64,000 nt of DNA from Gordionus sp. m RMFG-2023 (Eukaryota > Nematomorpha > Gordioida > Chordodea > Parachordodidae): NCBI RefSeq assembly GCF_954871325.1, contig NC_088778.1, positions 11,355,882 through 11,419,881 on the forward strand, in the 5' to 3' direction. Shown here in pieces: positions 12,263-23,447 of this stretch. The translations under genes were made by a program, and so were the position numbers. Each line of letters begins with the position of its first letter. Positions within the stretch are counted from its first letter, which is position 1. Below the pieces are notes generated by a model. The model made no database searches. It saw nothing but the letters and a program-made list of their open reading frames with translations, and had not been told where the DNA came from.

Positions 12263-12750
12263 TTCAGCAAAACTTTTATCGCGAAACACTTTTTCGCGAA
12301 ACTTTTATCGCGAATGTCGTTTATCGCGAAGAAATTTTATAGCGAAGGTAATATCGCGAAACCAATTCCGCGATTTTTTTTCCGCGAAACATTTATAGCG
12401 AAGACAATATCGCGAACTTATTATCGCGAATTTATTTCCGCGAAACCTTAACCGCGAATACTTTATAGCGAATACATTCTAGCGAAACTTTGATCGCGAA
12501 CTCGTTATAGCGAATTTATTTCAGCGAAACTTTAACCGCGAATACTTTATAGCGAATACATTTTGGCGAAACTTTGATCGCGAACTCATTATAGCGAATT
12601 TATTTCCGCGAAACCTAAACCGCGAATACTTTAGAGCGAATATATTTTAGCGAAACTTCGATCGCGAACTCGTTATAGCGAAACTTTAATCGCGAACCAT
12701 TTCTAGCGAATTTTCTACCGCGAATGTATTTGCGGGAAATTATTATAGCT
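12263..12750. repeat. subterminal array of TATCGCGAA-like 14-mers, 84-bp higher-order period
   Basis: About 30 copies of a unit resembling TTTATCGCGAAA or TTATAGCGAA lie head to tail at roughly 13-16 bp spacing. From 12431 a higher-order period of 84 bp (six units) is visible: TTTATTTCCGCGAAA recurs at 12431, 12515 (with one base changed) and 12599. Arrays of short GC-containing repeats at the ends are common in MULEs and may serve as transposase binding sites; that role is an inference. A decayed echo of the same words occurs at about 14190-14226. Confidence 0.85.
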
Positions 12751-15065
12751 AGCGCATGACCGCTAAAATTGCGAATTCATTTTAAGTGAAATTGATATAT
12801 TCAATATCAATTTACCAACCGAAGTTTCTTAAATCGTAAACGCGAATGTTTTAAGAATATTTTATTACGTATTGTTTTTAATAAGCATGTAAACCCTATC
12901 TGATGTGATGTGATAGAAAATATATTAGTCTTTCTTGTCTCACTCACTCATGGTTGTAAGTATGGAGGGGACATTTTGGGTTAAATTTTTACGAGAATAT
13001 TTTAACCCCCCCCCCTCCACATAAAATTTTAAAGTGTGCTTTATGTCATTTAAATGAAATACTTATTTTCCAATCTAGATAAAAAAATATACTGAAAGCT
13101 AAGAATTTTTTATTGATTTTCTCAGATTATTTTTAAAAATTATAGAAGATTTTACTGATAATTAATGCCTCCTAATTACAATTTTTAGATAATGCACATC
13201 TATATAAATTTCTGATATAATAGTAACTAATTCATTTGAATATTTTGATTCCTTTTTCTTCTTTTCGCATTTTAATAAATAGAAATAACTGCAAAGTTAT
13301 GATTAATCAAAAGAAAATTTCAAAATATTCTATTGGATTACATAAATTTGTAATATTTATGAAGAATAAATTATGGATATAAATCATTAGATCTTCAGTT
13401 ATTTTAGTTTTTATTTTTGCTGATTTCACAAGTCTAACTAAACAATATAAAAATTAAAAAACGTAAAATAGTTTTCATCATTTTTTAAAATAATACCAGT
13501 TCAATTTAAATCACAGCGTTTTTATGAAAACACCGCTAAACGCTTCTACTCAATTTGTAAGCCCTTTTACTTATTATTTTTTCTAATAAAATGGAATTAA
13601 AAAAAATCAGGATTTTTTGAAAATAAATAGAAAATGTTCCAAATCAAGAAAATAAAGACATTCCAATATCGGGAAACCAGGGCAAAATGGAGTGTTTATT
13701 TATTTACTCTTACATATTTTACCACGACAAGGATGAAGGGGGAGGGGTGGTTTGTTAGAAACATTTTCTAAATTTTGAAAAAAATATATAAATGAATGAT
13801 AATAAAAAATAAATGTGGCTATATTTTAATTGATTAAATAGGTGTCTGTCTGTGTCTTATTCAATTTTCTCATTTTATAGATTGCAAATTTTTTTAGTGA
13901 GCTATTGTTTAATAAAAAAAATTACATTATTTTTAATGACGTAAAAAAAATAAAAATAATTTTTAAAAAAATATAACCAAAAAAAAATGATGTATTTTAA
14001 TTTTATTTTTATTATTCATGACATGACATGAAGCCACCCAAGCTCAATTACATTGTTATCAAATCAAATGAGAATATAGTATATTTTAAAAAAGTTAACC
14101 AAATGCCAATATTTAAATAATTAATAACCTTAAGAAATTTTAGAGCTATAATATAACAAAATTAATTCAACCAATTTTTTTCCAAATTTTTATAGCAAGG
14201 TCAATATCGTAACTTGAACTGCGAACTCATTGGAGGAGCATCATGGAAATTAGAGGGGGGATAGTTAGTTATGAAATAATTATCATTATTTGAATAAAAT
14301 TGGAAAGGGATGAATGGTATTTTCTTTTTTTAATTATTTATATTTAGTAGGAAATTAAAAGTTTTGAGAGGATTGATATCATTTATAGATGGGTATACAA
14401 GCCACTGTTAAAGTGAATACATTATATTCTCCACAGTCCTTTCCTTAAGTTAAAATAGGAAATGGTATAGCAAGTATTATCTTATTTTAATAGATCCCTT
14501 TAGGTCATATTTTTTTATATCTAATTTACATAGAATAGATATCCTTACAAAATAAATTTCATTATAAAAGCTTTTTTAAAAAATGATTTTTTTATTTATT
14601 GAATATGTGAAGGAAAAAGTAGAGCATTGCCATATGATATCGTCTAAACCAATAGTTCGTTTGTTAAATATATATAACTGAAATGTAAAATTTTAAAAGA
14701 ATCAAACAAAGACTGGTTAAAAATAACCATGGAAAAAAAATCTGACAAAAACACCCCGATATAAATTTATATGCTTTAATAAATAAAAGGAAAATGTAAT
14801 CCTCGTTTTAAACTTTGCCCTTTGGTGTAATACTTGAGTATTATTTTATAATAATATTTTACTAATAATGTTGCTCATCAAAAGTGATCATACTTATAAG
14901 GGAACAACTATATGACTCAAGGGCTAGGAATATAAATTTTAAAATAATTTTATAATGCATGACGAAAGGTAGTTATTTCTAAAATATTAATCGTGGGATT
15001 GATGTGGTAGAGAAAGAATGCGTCACATAAAGAATTTGTAAATACCCTCATAAAATCTGTATCTT
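12751..15065. other. AT-rich interior of the MULE, no gene
   Basis: No coding region recognised. Homopolymer G and C runs occur at 12964-13020 and 13738-13750, like the ends of the poly-G hAT families in this window. A short echo of the MULE array is present near 14.2 kb (TTTATAGCAAGGTCAATATC). Confidence 0.45.
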
Positions 15066-15080
15066 CAAACCCAACATATA

Positions 15081-15449
15081 TTGGCACCACCATATCATCC
15101 TAGTTCTAATGGACAAGCTGAAAGGATGGTGGCTATTGTTAAGGGTTGGTTAAAGAAAGCCAAATATGAAAGGGGTGAAGTGTGGATTGCACAATTATAT
15201 TATAATAATTCCAAAAACAGTGGAGGTTTTACTCCAACTGAAAGATTTTTGGGAAGAAGGACGAAAGTATTATTAGATCTTATAAAACCAAAATGTGATA
15301 TAGATGTTTTATCAAATAAGACCAATGGTACATTATATCCTATGGGTCAAATAGTATGGGCTAGATGCTATAACAATAAGGATAAATTAAGGGAAAGAGG
15401 GATAGTAATGGAAAATTTAGGAAAAAAAATTGAATCGTATAAAATTTGA
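15081..15449 (+). mobile_element. retroelement part: integrase C-terminal half
   Basis: Contains 'PYHPSSNGQAERMVAIVK', the Ty3/Gypsy integrase block around the catalytic glutamate, then a C-terminal region ('GQIVWARCYNN') typical of this family's integrase tail. It is a fossil part of the 15.07-21.48 kb element and near-identical over its first part to 21.30-21.48 kb. Confidence 0.8.
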
Positions 15450-15559
15450 AAATGGGACGGAGGGTATTCGTCACCATGATCAAACGAAAATTAGAATAGA
15501 ATAATTTATATATATATAGAGCTGGGAGGGGGAAGGTATATATATTTATTTTTGCATTT

Positions 15560-16132
15560 TTGAAAGATTTGATGGCAAAGGTTACATACTTGCATTTTAA
15601 GACACACATCATGAAGAATGTGATATTACCCATGAATTATTATCCGTTATCGATGAAGTGGGAGGATAGATGGAGACATCAAATGAAAGGAAACACGAGG
15701 ATAACGTGGGAGAAATTGCTGGAAGATGAAAGAGAAGAAGAATGTATGTTGTCGAACAGATGTGATATAAGACGGACTCGTCAATGTTTTCGTTGTAGAA
15801 GGTGGGGACATGTAAAGATTCAGTGTCAAGGAAAGAGATTCAGGAATAGAAAGAAAAGAATACAAGGATGTAAAATAGATTCTAGAAAGTTTCAATTTGA
15901 AAAGTATCCTTTAGGTGTCAAGGATATATGTACAGAAATTGTCAATAGAGTGAATATAAGATCAGAGAAAGGAACATTAGCGAGTATGACTAAAGATAAA
16001 GATATACGGATACAGAAGGAAGAAGAGGAATTATTGGGTGGAATGAGAGGTGAATGGGAGATGGGGTATGTCATGAGTCATTTAGAAGAAATGACATTGT
16101 TGGAAGAAGAAGATGAAGATTATATACACTAA
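15560..16132 (+). mobile_element. retroelement part: zinc-knuckle reading frame after integrase
   Basis: A 190-codon frame, highly charged, with one CX2CX4HX4C knuckle ('CFRCRRWGHVKIQC') near its middle and an acidic C-terminus. Its place downstream of integrase is unusual, since zinc knuckles normally sit in Gag. It may be an accessory frame of this family or a Gag-derived piece brought here by rearrangement. No other domain is recognised. Confidence 0.55.
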
Positions 16133-16150
16133 GCCTTAATAGGGTGGACG

Positions 16151-16230
16151 TGTTGTAATATTAAATGATTATTTATAATTGTATTAAAAGTGTTGTAATA
16201 TTAAATGATTATTTATAATTGTATTAAAAA
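16151..16230. repeat. two-copy 40-bp tandem duplication
   Basis: The 40-mer beginning TGTTGTAATATTAAATGATT is present at 16151-16190 and again at 16191-16230, differing only at the last base. It lies in the AT-rich region between the zinc-knuckle frame and the gag-like region of the retroelement fossil, where an LTR or untranslated region would be expected. Confidence 0.9.
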
Positions 16231-17093
16231 GATTAAATTAATTATTATAATATATATATATTATGAACCTGTTGTTAGCCATGTATTTTGTTGATTTTTG
16301 TGAAAAGAAATACAGTGGCAACAAAGGAAAAGGATTTTTATTCATTAATTGGTTTTTGTAAGAAAAAAATTTTTACGATTGGAAAAATTATTGAAGATAC
16401 GGAAAAAATATTTAATCAATAAAGAGACCAAGAAATTATATAATTAATGGAAATTCTTAAATTATAAAATAGATTAAGAAAATATTTAGTTAACAAAGAA
16501 TATACCAAGAAAACATTTAATTAATAAAGGTAAGAAGATTTTCAATTTAATTTATTTTCAATTTAATTTATTTTCAATTTAATTTTAATTTTGATATTAA
16601 ATAACTTTTTATTAATTAATTTATTTTCAATTTAATTCTAATTTTCATATTAATTACCTATCATTTAATTTTCATATTAATTAACTATCATTTAATTTTA
16701 ATATTAATTAACTTTCTTATTAATGGTGCCGTGTAATTTTCATTTGACATAGGGGTTTAGTGGACACAAGCATATTTTTTTTAGGGGGAACATAGGATTT
16801 TATTCAGAATTAATTTTAGATTTTAAAAGTAATAAATTAAATAAAGGGGTTAAAGTTAAAAACGTTAAAGATTTTAAAGGAAGGATTAAGTTTATCTTAA
16901 AAGGAAATAAGGTTTAGAATTTATTTTGTTAAAATAGCATATGATCTTATTCAATTAGAATAAATTTTTAGATTTTAAAGGTAATATATTAAATAAGGTA
17001 ATTAAGGTGAAAGACGTTTAGAATTTATGACGGAAATTATAAGTTTATTTTAAATTAAATAAGGTTTAAAATTTAAATTATATAAATGAAAAT

Positions 17094-18193
17094 ATGTTAT
17101 TGTTTTATAATAATAATTATAAGCATTCTTATATTAATAGCATGTCGGATGTTAAGAGTATACTTTTTGAAATATTTAATAAATTTATTAATAGGTATGA
17201 TTTAATTAATAATTTTATATTTATTGTTTTGATAATTTTGATAATAATATATTTTATTATATTAATAATTAAGGAGATTAATAAAAAGGGAATTAAAGGA
17301 CATTTTTCAGAAGTAAAAACAGAGAAGGAAAAATCAGATAAAATAAATAATTCTTTAAGTATTAAGACACAAAATGAAAATAATCTTTTACATTTAGTAT
17401 TACAAGAGATACAAAATAAAAATAGAAATAATATAGTTGAGGAAAATGATAAAATAATTAATCCGATAATAGCAGAAAATAATTTAACATTTAAGGAAGT
17501 AGAAATATCGGGTCAGAATATTTTACATTCAATTCTTAAGGAATTGCAAAATGATAAATTACATATGGGACAATCATTTTCGGACAATGGAAAATGTAAT
17601 CATATAGATAAATCTTTAGACAAGAAGATAAGGTCAGGGGAGATTATAGATCGAGACAACACAACAAATATTTTACAATTAATTTTAAGTGAATTACGTG
17701 ATAATAAGACAATGACGCAGGAGAAAAGTATAAGGGAGGTAGATAATAAGGTACTCGATACAGGAGATAGCATACAGGATATTAAATTTACATCAAATAC
17801 TTTAAATATAATTGTAAAAGAATTAAAGACACAAAGGGACTTAATAAAGGATATGTCACGTGATTTAAATAAGTTAGTAAATAATTGCAGAATATGTGAT
17901 CGTAGGGGTCATAAGGAACAAGATTTTTTTTATAATAGAATAAGGTATTGGAGGGTATGAGATGTAATAAGTGTGGTTATAAGGGACATACCGAGGATAA
18001 ATGTAATGTTAATGAAAAAAATTTTTGTGAGGGTTTTCCAATTAGAAATTCTAAAAATTTTAAATCTGCAATTTGTAATATAAGGGAAATAGACAATACA
18101 TTAAATGAGAATTTAAACAAGATTAATGTTAAGGAACGTCGTTGTTTTAAGTGCAAGGAAAATGGACATTTAGCCATTAATTGCCTTAATTGA
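17094..18193 (+). mobile_element. retroelement part: gag-like region
   Basis: An Asn/Lys-rich region whose C-terminal part carries two CX2CX4HX4C zinc knuckles ('CNKCGYKGHTEDKC' and 'CFKCKENGHLAINC'), the nucleocapsid signature. Near its start is a hydrophobic stretch ('FIFIVLIILIIIYFIILII') that looks like a membrane segment, which is odd for a Gag. Fossil part of the 15-21.5 kb element. Confidence 0.65.
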
Positions 18194-18289
18194 CTATATG
18201 AATCTAAGAAGTATAAGGAGGTCGAGAGACCAAATAATCATGTTAATAATAATAAATTATATCATAGTTTTAATAATAAATTTTATAAT

Positions 18290-19048
18290 ATGTTTTATAA
18301 TAAATTGAATATTTATAATAGTAGAGGGTATTATGTTTATGATAAATGTAAAGTAGTTAGGGAATATGGGAAGGATCAAGCGATATACACGAGGGTAAAT
18401 TACAAACACAATACGTACAAGTATAACGGAGGTATCAAGATGGTAAATTCAAACAGAATTAAATTAAATAAAGATTTGATTAAAAATATAAATAGAAAGG
18501 AAGATTTTTTTAAATGGGAAAAATATAAAAGACCTAACAATAATAATAATATGTTAATAATGAGGGGCAATAAAGAACAATTTTCATGTCCTCGGGTTAA
18601 CATTAAAATATATAATAAGGACATTGAGATGTTTTTCGATACGGGAGCTGTAATTTCCATTATGTCTTATAAGACATATCGCGAAATCTGGCCTCAAAGA
18701 ATCCTCGAAAAGGGGAATATATACGTCAAACAATTTGATGGAACTGAGATCAAGGTTTTGGGTAAATCCAGGGTTAGAGTAATAGTGGGTAACAGAAAAA
18801 TATGTCTTAATTTATGGGTGGTTGAGAAGGAGGTTGAGACCATAATGGGTTGGGACTGGATCAATAAGATAGGTTCACAATACAATTATTGGAATATTTT
18901 TACAGAAAGGGATAACATTTGTACTATAAAAGATAATGAAGTACATAATGATTTCAATACAAATAATATAAGGAATAAGGTAAGAGAATTAGAGGAGTCC
19001 AAATTAAGTAATAAGGATTCGAAATTTTTTAATAATCAAGACTTTTAG
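18290..19048 (+). mobile_element. retroelement part: aspartic protease region
   Basis: 'MFFDTGAVISIMSYKTYREI' is the retropepsin active-site block (D-T-G-A) with the following 'S-I-M-S' strand, and 'ETIMGWDWI' matches the second conserved block. The upstream half is basic and Asn-rich linker. Fossil part. Confidence 0.75.
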
Positions 19049-19309
19049 GTTGAGATAAAATCAAAGAATAATGTTTCAGGGCGGAATAGTCCTGAAATTG
19101 ATATACAAAATAATAAAAATATATTACATGATAATGATATAGGAGATAAGAGTAATATACAAGATAATATTAAGACAACATTTGTTCAAATATCAATAAT
19201 TGAGCCAGAAGATTATGAATTAAATAAGGTTCATGAAGCTATAGATTTATTAATTAAAAAATATAAAATAATATTTGAAGACACTTTAGGATGTCTTAAG
19301 GACTACAAA

Positions 19310-20359
19310 GTGGACGTTAAACTCAAGGAAGGTGTTACGCCTATTTTTTTAGGATGCCGCCGAGTACCTTTTGAATGGGGAAAGGAGGTTGAAATCGAAT
19401 TAGACCGGTGGTTAAAGGATGGTATAATTGTTCCCATTGATTATAGTGAGTGGGCCACGCCTTTGGTTCCAATCAGAAAATCAAATCGAAAGTTAAGGCT
19501 TTGCGCCGACTTTCGGGTCACTCTCAATCCGTGGGTAGTGGAGGTTAAGTATCCATTACCTCGAATTGAAGAAATTTTAGCTAATTTAAAGGGAAGTAAA
19601 TATTTCTCTAAAATTGATTTTTCCACAGCATATTTACAATTACCTCTTAGGGAAGATATACGTAAATTATTTACAATTACCACATCTAAGGGTTCATTTG
19701 CGTTTTGTCGATTGCCTTTTGGTCTCAGCGTATCTGCTCCAATATTTCAACGCACAATGGCATCCGTTTTTCAAGGTTTAGAAGGGGTTTTCTATTATAT
19801 GGATGATGTATTGATTACGGGGGTAACACCAGAACAACATAATCAGAGGTTAGAAGAGGTTTTTAAGAGAATATTTGAGAAGGGTTTAAAGGCCAGTAGA
19901 GAGAAAAGTGTCTTAGGAGTAAAGGAAGTAGTTTATTTGGGGCATACCATAAAGGGGTTGGAAGTAAGACCTCTAGATAAAAATTTAAAGAATATAGCTA
20001 ATTTACAACAACCCAAAAATAAGTCCGAAGTTCAATCATTCCTGGGTATGGTAAATTATTACCATAGGTTTATAGGAGAATTTGCTAGTATAGCTGCTCC
20101 ATTGTATTATTTATTAAAGAAGGGTATTCATTTTGAATGGAAGGAATCTCAACAAATGGCCTTTGAATTATTGAAACAAAAGATTAGTGAAGAGCCAATT
20201 TTAAGTTGTTTTAATAATGATTTACCCATAATATTGGCGGTGGATGCATCTAATAAGGGTGTGGGGGGGGGTGCTTTATTACATGTAATAAATGATATGG
20301 AGAGACCTATTCTTTTTTTTCAAGAGTTTTTCATGATGCAGAAACCAGATATTCAGTGA
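19310..20359 (+). mobile_element. retroelement part: reverse transcriptase
   Basis: Ty3/Gypsy reverse transcriptase blocks appear in order: 'YPLPRIEEILANLKGSKYFS', 'KIDFSTAYLQLPL', 'FCRLPFGLSVSAPIFQR', the catalytic 'YYMDDVLI', 'YLGHTI' and 'FLGMVNYYHRFI'. The start of the RNase H-like domain ('LAVDASNKGVGGGAL') follows at the end. Fossil part. Confidence 0.9.
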
Positions 20360-20919
20360 TTGAGCAAGAGGCATTAGCGGTAATTTTTGGTTTAATTAAG
20401 TGTAGGGAATATTTAATTGGCAAAAGATTTACAGTATATACCAACCATAAGCCGTTAATTCATTTGTTCAAGAAAAATAACAAAGAATTAATGCTATCAC
20501 CTAGGCTTCAAAGGTGGTTATTATTGGTTGGTAGTTTCAATTTGGAGCTTAAATATCGAAGAGGTAGGGAAAATCATCTACCTGATATTTTATCCAGATT
20601 GGGATCGAACACTGAAATTTTTAAAATAAATAATATAGAATCTTCACAAGAAGATGAAACAATAATCCGTAATTTATCTCACATATTAAAAGGGGGTCCT
20701 ACTACGTGGGATGAACTCAGGAAACATAGTATAAGGGATAAGGAATTAAGACAGGTTAGATTATGTTTAATAGGGATCATAAAGTGGAAGAATAATCTTA
20801 ATAATTATAAAAGGATACAAGCAGAATTATCTATAGTGGATGATTGTGTTATTAGAATAAATCGAGCAGTAATTCCTAAAAAATTAAGAAATAAGTTGTT
20901 AATAATTTCAAGGCATTGA
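20356..20919 (+). mobile_element. retroelement part: RNase H end and integrase linker
   Basis: 'EQEALAVIFGLIKCREYLIG' and 'VYTNHKPLIHLF' are the RNase H blocks of Ty3/Gypsy elements, and 'NHLPDILSRLG' closes the domain. A linker towards the integrase zinc domain follows. Fossil part. Confidence 0.85.
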
Positions 20920-20923
20920 AAGA

Positions 20924-21479
20924 ATGAAACAATGGGCTAGGGAATATATATGGTGGCCGGGTATGAATGAGGAAATTGAATATATTACAAAAAGATGTGT
21001 GCCTTGTAATACTTTTGCCAACATGTCACATAGGGAAGTAGGTAATATTTGGCCAAAAACAAGTCGACCGTGGGAACGAATACACGTCGATTTTTTTGAT
21101 TTAAATAAAAAATCATATTTTTTAGTAGTAGACTCATATTCAAAATGGATTAATTATGAGGAGGTACATGGTTTAACTACTAATATTGTAATTAAAAAAT
21201 TAAAAAATTTATGGGCAAAATTCGGGATTCCCTAAGTCATTGTTTCTGATGGCGGTCCAGCTTTCATTAGCGAAAGTTTTAAACAATTTTGTGCTAACAC
21301 ACAAACCCAACATATTTTGGCACCACCATATCATCCTAGTTCTAATGAACAAGCTGAAAGGATGGTGGCTATTGTTAAGGGTTGGTTAAAGAAAGCCAAA
21401 TATGAAAGGGGTGAAGTGTGGATTGCACAATTATATTACAATAATTCTAAAAACAGTGGAGGTTTTACTCCAACTGAAA
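20924..21479 (+). mobile_element. retroelement part: integrase N-terminal and core
   Basis: 'WWPGMNEEIEYITKRCVPCN' is the end of the HHCC zinc domain. 'WERIHVDFFDL' and 'YFLVVDSYSKW' are the first core blocks with the catalytic aspartate. The last 178 bp duplicate the segment at 15.07-15.24 kb and the element stops abruptly at 21479. Fossil part. Confidence 0.8.
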
Positions 21480-21779
21480 AAAACAAATAAAATTTGTATT
21501 ATTGTAGATAAGAATTTTAAAAAATTAAACATTCAATGTTATATTAATAGCGATTCCTTTAAGATAATCTAATCTTGATCGATTTTCGAAGTCAGAAACA
21601 ATTGTTACTATTCTCGCATGTAGATTTCGATATTTTTTTCTCGTGGTAGAGGGTGTTTCACCAGAATTATATTGAACAATTTTTAACTCTGTCAACCCTT
21701 GTTGTTTTTTAAGCCTAGAATATAAATTATATAGTTTATTAGTATATCTTTATACTTTTTAAATCATTTTAAAATAATA

Positions 21780-22800
21780 GATATATAGATAACTAAATTT
21801 CCACATGTTTGGATGGTAACTTGTTAGGAGGGAACTAAAGCATATATGCCACCCTTCAACCGCGTTGTTGGTTTTCGCTTCCCCATTCAGAGTTGATTGT
21901 TAACAATTCCATAGTTCAATATTAAACAAAGCAGGTAGTCTGCCTCTTCCAAACGTTTTACCAACGTAAGCTTTTTCAAAAGTTTCAATTAGAGGCTGAA
22001 GTAACAATTGATTATTAGAATAAAATTCTGAGTTTATTAGTAATTCAAATGTTTCAACTACATTTAAGGGTGGCACAAATGCCAAGCAAACCATCATTCT
22101 AAGTTGTATATTAAATTCCACATCTGTTTTATATTTCTGGATATTTTTGAATGTTTCGCCAAAAGGATTGGCCAAAATGGTAATGGCAACATTTGTGTTG
22201 CGAACTGGGAAACACTTCATTGAAAGCTTTTACACTGGCCATTTCAAAATCCGTCCAATTTTTTTTGGAGTTGATATTAAGTTGTCACCTATAACAGTAA
22301 ATATTCTTTTATATGTTTCATAATCCTTTCTATTGGTCAATATATATATATATATATATGAGAGGTAAAACATTTTTATTTTTAATCCCATGAATTGTAT
22401 AAATTTGCGTAAATAAAGGTGGCAACGATTTAAATGTACCATCAGAAAACCAATGTTCGCATGAAGCTAAGAAGTTATGAAATCCTCATACTTATCTGTA
22501 ATTGAATATTCATGCGGAATTACCAGCTTAATAAGGCTGCTAGGATTCGGAGGTGCAAAACTGTTTGAACTCCGCGTTCGGTGAATTACACGTTTCATAA
22601 GATTCGGTGATGGTAGTGCCATTGATAAGGAATCACTTAATTGAGATACGTGTTTCGCCACAATAAAGTTGGAGTTTCCACAGTATTATTCAAAGCTTCA
22701 TTCTTAATTGAATTGATTATTTTCTTGGTTTCCATTTCGATTGGATTTTCTGGATGATTGTGTATTTCTTTATTATCTTTTATCTTACCATTTTTTTTTG
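21780..22800 (-). pseudogene. MULE transposase with FLYWCH-like N-terminus, frameshifted
   Basis: Reading leftward: 'NKEIHNHPENPIEMETKKII' at about 22.77-22.71 kb resembles the end of a FLYWCH zinc finger. 'PNLMKRVIHRTRSSN' and 'PPNPSSLIKLVIPHEYSIT' at 22.61-22.49 match the linker typical of animal MULEs. 'VLPLIYI' and 'KDYETYKRIF' precede 'TDFEMASVKAFNEVFPSSQ' (22.25-22.19), which carries the second catalytic aspartate. Next is 'CCHYHFGQS', then 'IQLRMMVCLAFVPPLNVVET', 'LFNIELWNC' and finally 'TNNAVEGWH' with 'YHPNMWKF' near 21.85-21.80. At least three frameshifts, an in-frame stop near 21.90 kb and loss around the first catalytic block make it non-functional. It would have mobilised the surrounding 12.26-23.01 kb element. 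Confidence 0.85.
22340..22359. repeat. (TA)n microsatellite
   Basis: Ten TA dinucleotides lie within the MULE transposase pseudogene; they interrupt its coding sequence. Confidence 0.95.
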
Positions 22801-22904
22801 TAAGTCGTACGAGACATTTAAATATATCTATCTATAATAATTAGTATCTGAGACTACTTTATCCAGGCGGAACAAAATTTTTTAAGTTTAAGATCTCCTG
22901 CTTG

Positions 22905-23006
22905 ATAACATATTTTATATCGCTATTATGGATTCGCGATAAAAGTTTCTCTATAAAATCCATTCGCGATAAACGACATTCGCGATAAAAGTTTCGCTGA
23001 ATTGAC
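22905..23006. repeat. right terminal inverted repeat of the MULE
   Basis: ATTCGCGATAAAAGTTTC, CATTCGCGATAAACGACATT and CGCTGAATTGAC are the reverse complement of the left end at 12258-12350. It is much shorter than the left array: about five units rather than about thirty. Confidence 0.85.
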
Positions 23007-23447
23007 ATGGAACCTTTAGCCTGTGGGTGCTTTAACCAGTATAGTAACCAGCAAGAAATAATATATTAGTAACAAAATTTTGGCCAAACTTGTGATTAAA
23101 AAGCCAATGAAAGCATTTATAAGTTTTATCAATGTTTATTCTTTTGCATATTATTTAAATTAGTATGGTAGATAGTATAAATAAGAAAAAAGGTTATTAG
23201 CAAAATAAGAAAAAAATGCCATCATTGTTATCATACCAGAATGGAAAATATAGAAGAAATAAATATCTAGTTTGCTCTAATATTTAAAGCCTGATTAGTA
23301 TTTATTAATTCCTCAATTTTCCCAACCATAAAAAGGAAATCAAATTATAAAAATGAAAACTATTTAAGTGTGAAAGAAGTCAATCGTCTAGAAACATAAA
23401 TTTTGAAGTTTACACTAACCCATTAAGTAGTATTGTTTTAATCTGTT

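Larger units (their letters stand above)
15066..21479 (+). mobile_element. Ty3/Gypsy-type LTR retrotransposon fossil, permuted order
   Basis: All parts are on the plus strand. From left to right they are: integrase C-terminal part (15.07-15.45 kb), a zinc-knuckle frame (15.56-16.13), an AT-rich non-coding or LTR-like stretch (16.13-17.09), gag-like region (17.09-18.19), protease (about 18.55-18.95), reverse transcriptase (19.31-20.36), RNase H (20.36-20.92) and the first part of integrase (20.92-21.48). The final 178 bp (21302-21479) repeat 15066-15243 at about 98% identity by eye. The piece thus looks cut from a tandem or circular arrangement of the element. I found no confident flanking LTR pair. 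The element is broken, with roughly half a dozen breaks. The high identity of the overlapping segments suggests the duplication is young. Confidence 0.85.
12258..23006 (-). mobile_element. Mutator-like (Phantom/FLYWCH-type MULE) element hosting a retroelement
   Basis: The two ends are inverted copies of one sequence. The left reads GTCAATTCAGCAAAACTTTT, then ATCGCGAA repeats; the right, reverse-complemented, reads GTCAATTCAGCGAAACTTTT, then the same repeats including TCGCGAATGTCGTTTATCGC. A MULE transposase lies on the minus strand just inside the right end (21.78-22.80 kb). A Ty3/Gypsy fossil occupies 15.07-21.48 kb, between the transposase 3' end and the left arm. I found no matching 9-10 bp target duplication (left flank ends CCGTATCG, right begins ATGGAACC). 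The left and right ends could therefore come from two copies, or one boundary has been rearranged. Confidence 0.7.

Noticed and set aside
12263-12750. CRISPR-like regularly spaced repeats
   Set aside because: The units are contiguous and degenerate with no unique spacers, they form the end of a MULE, and the genome is eukaryotic.
15361-16074. Three minus-strand frames opposite the retroelement
   Set aside because: Antisense shadows of the integrase tail and zinc-knuckle region; composition mirrors the sense frames.
16280-16330. Possible primer-binding site (TGGCAACAAAGG) of the retroelement
   Set aside because: I could not match it to a tRNA 3' end or place it next to a defined LTR end, so it is not reported as a feature.
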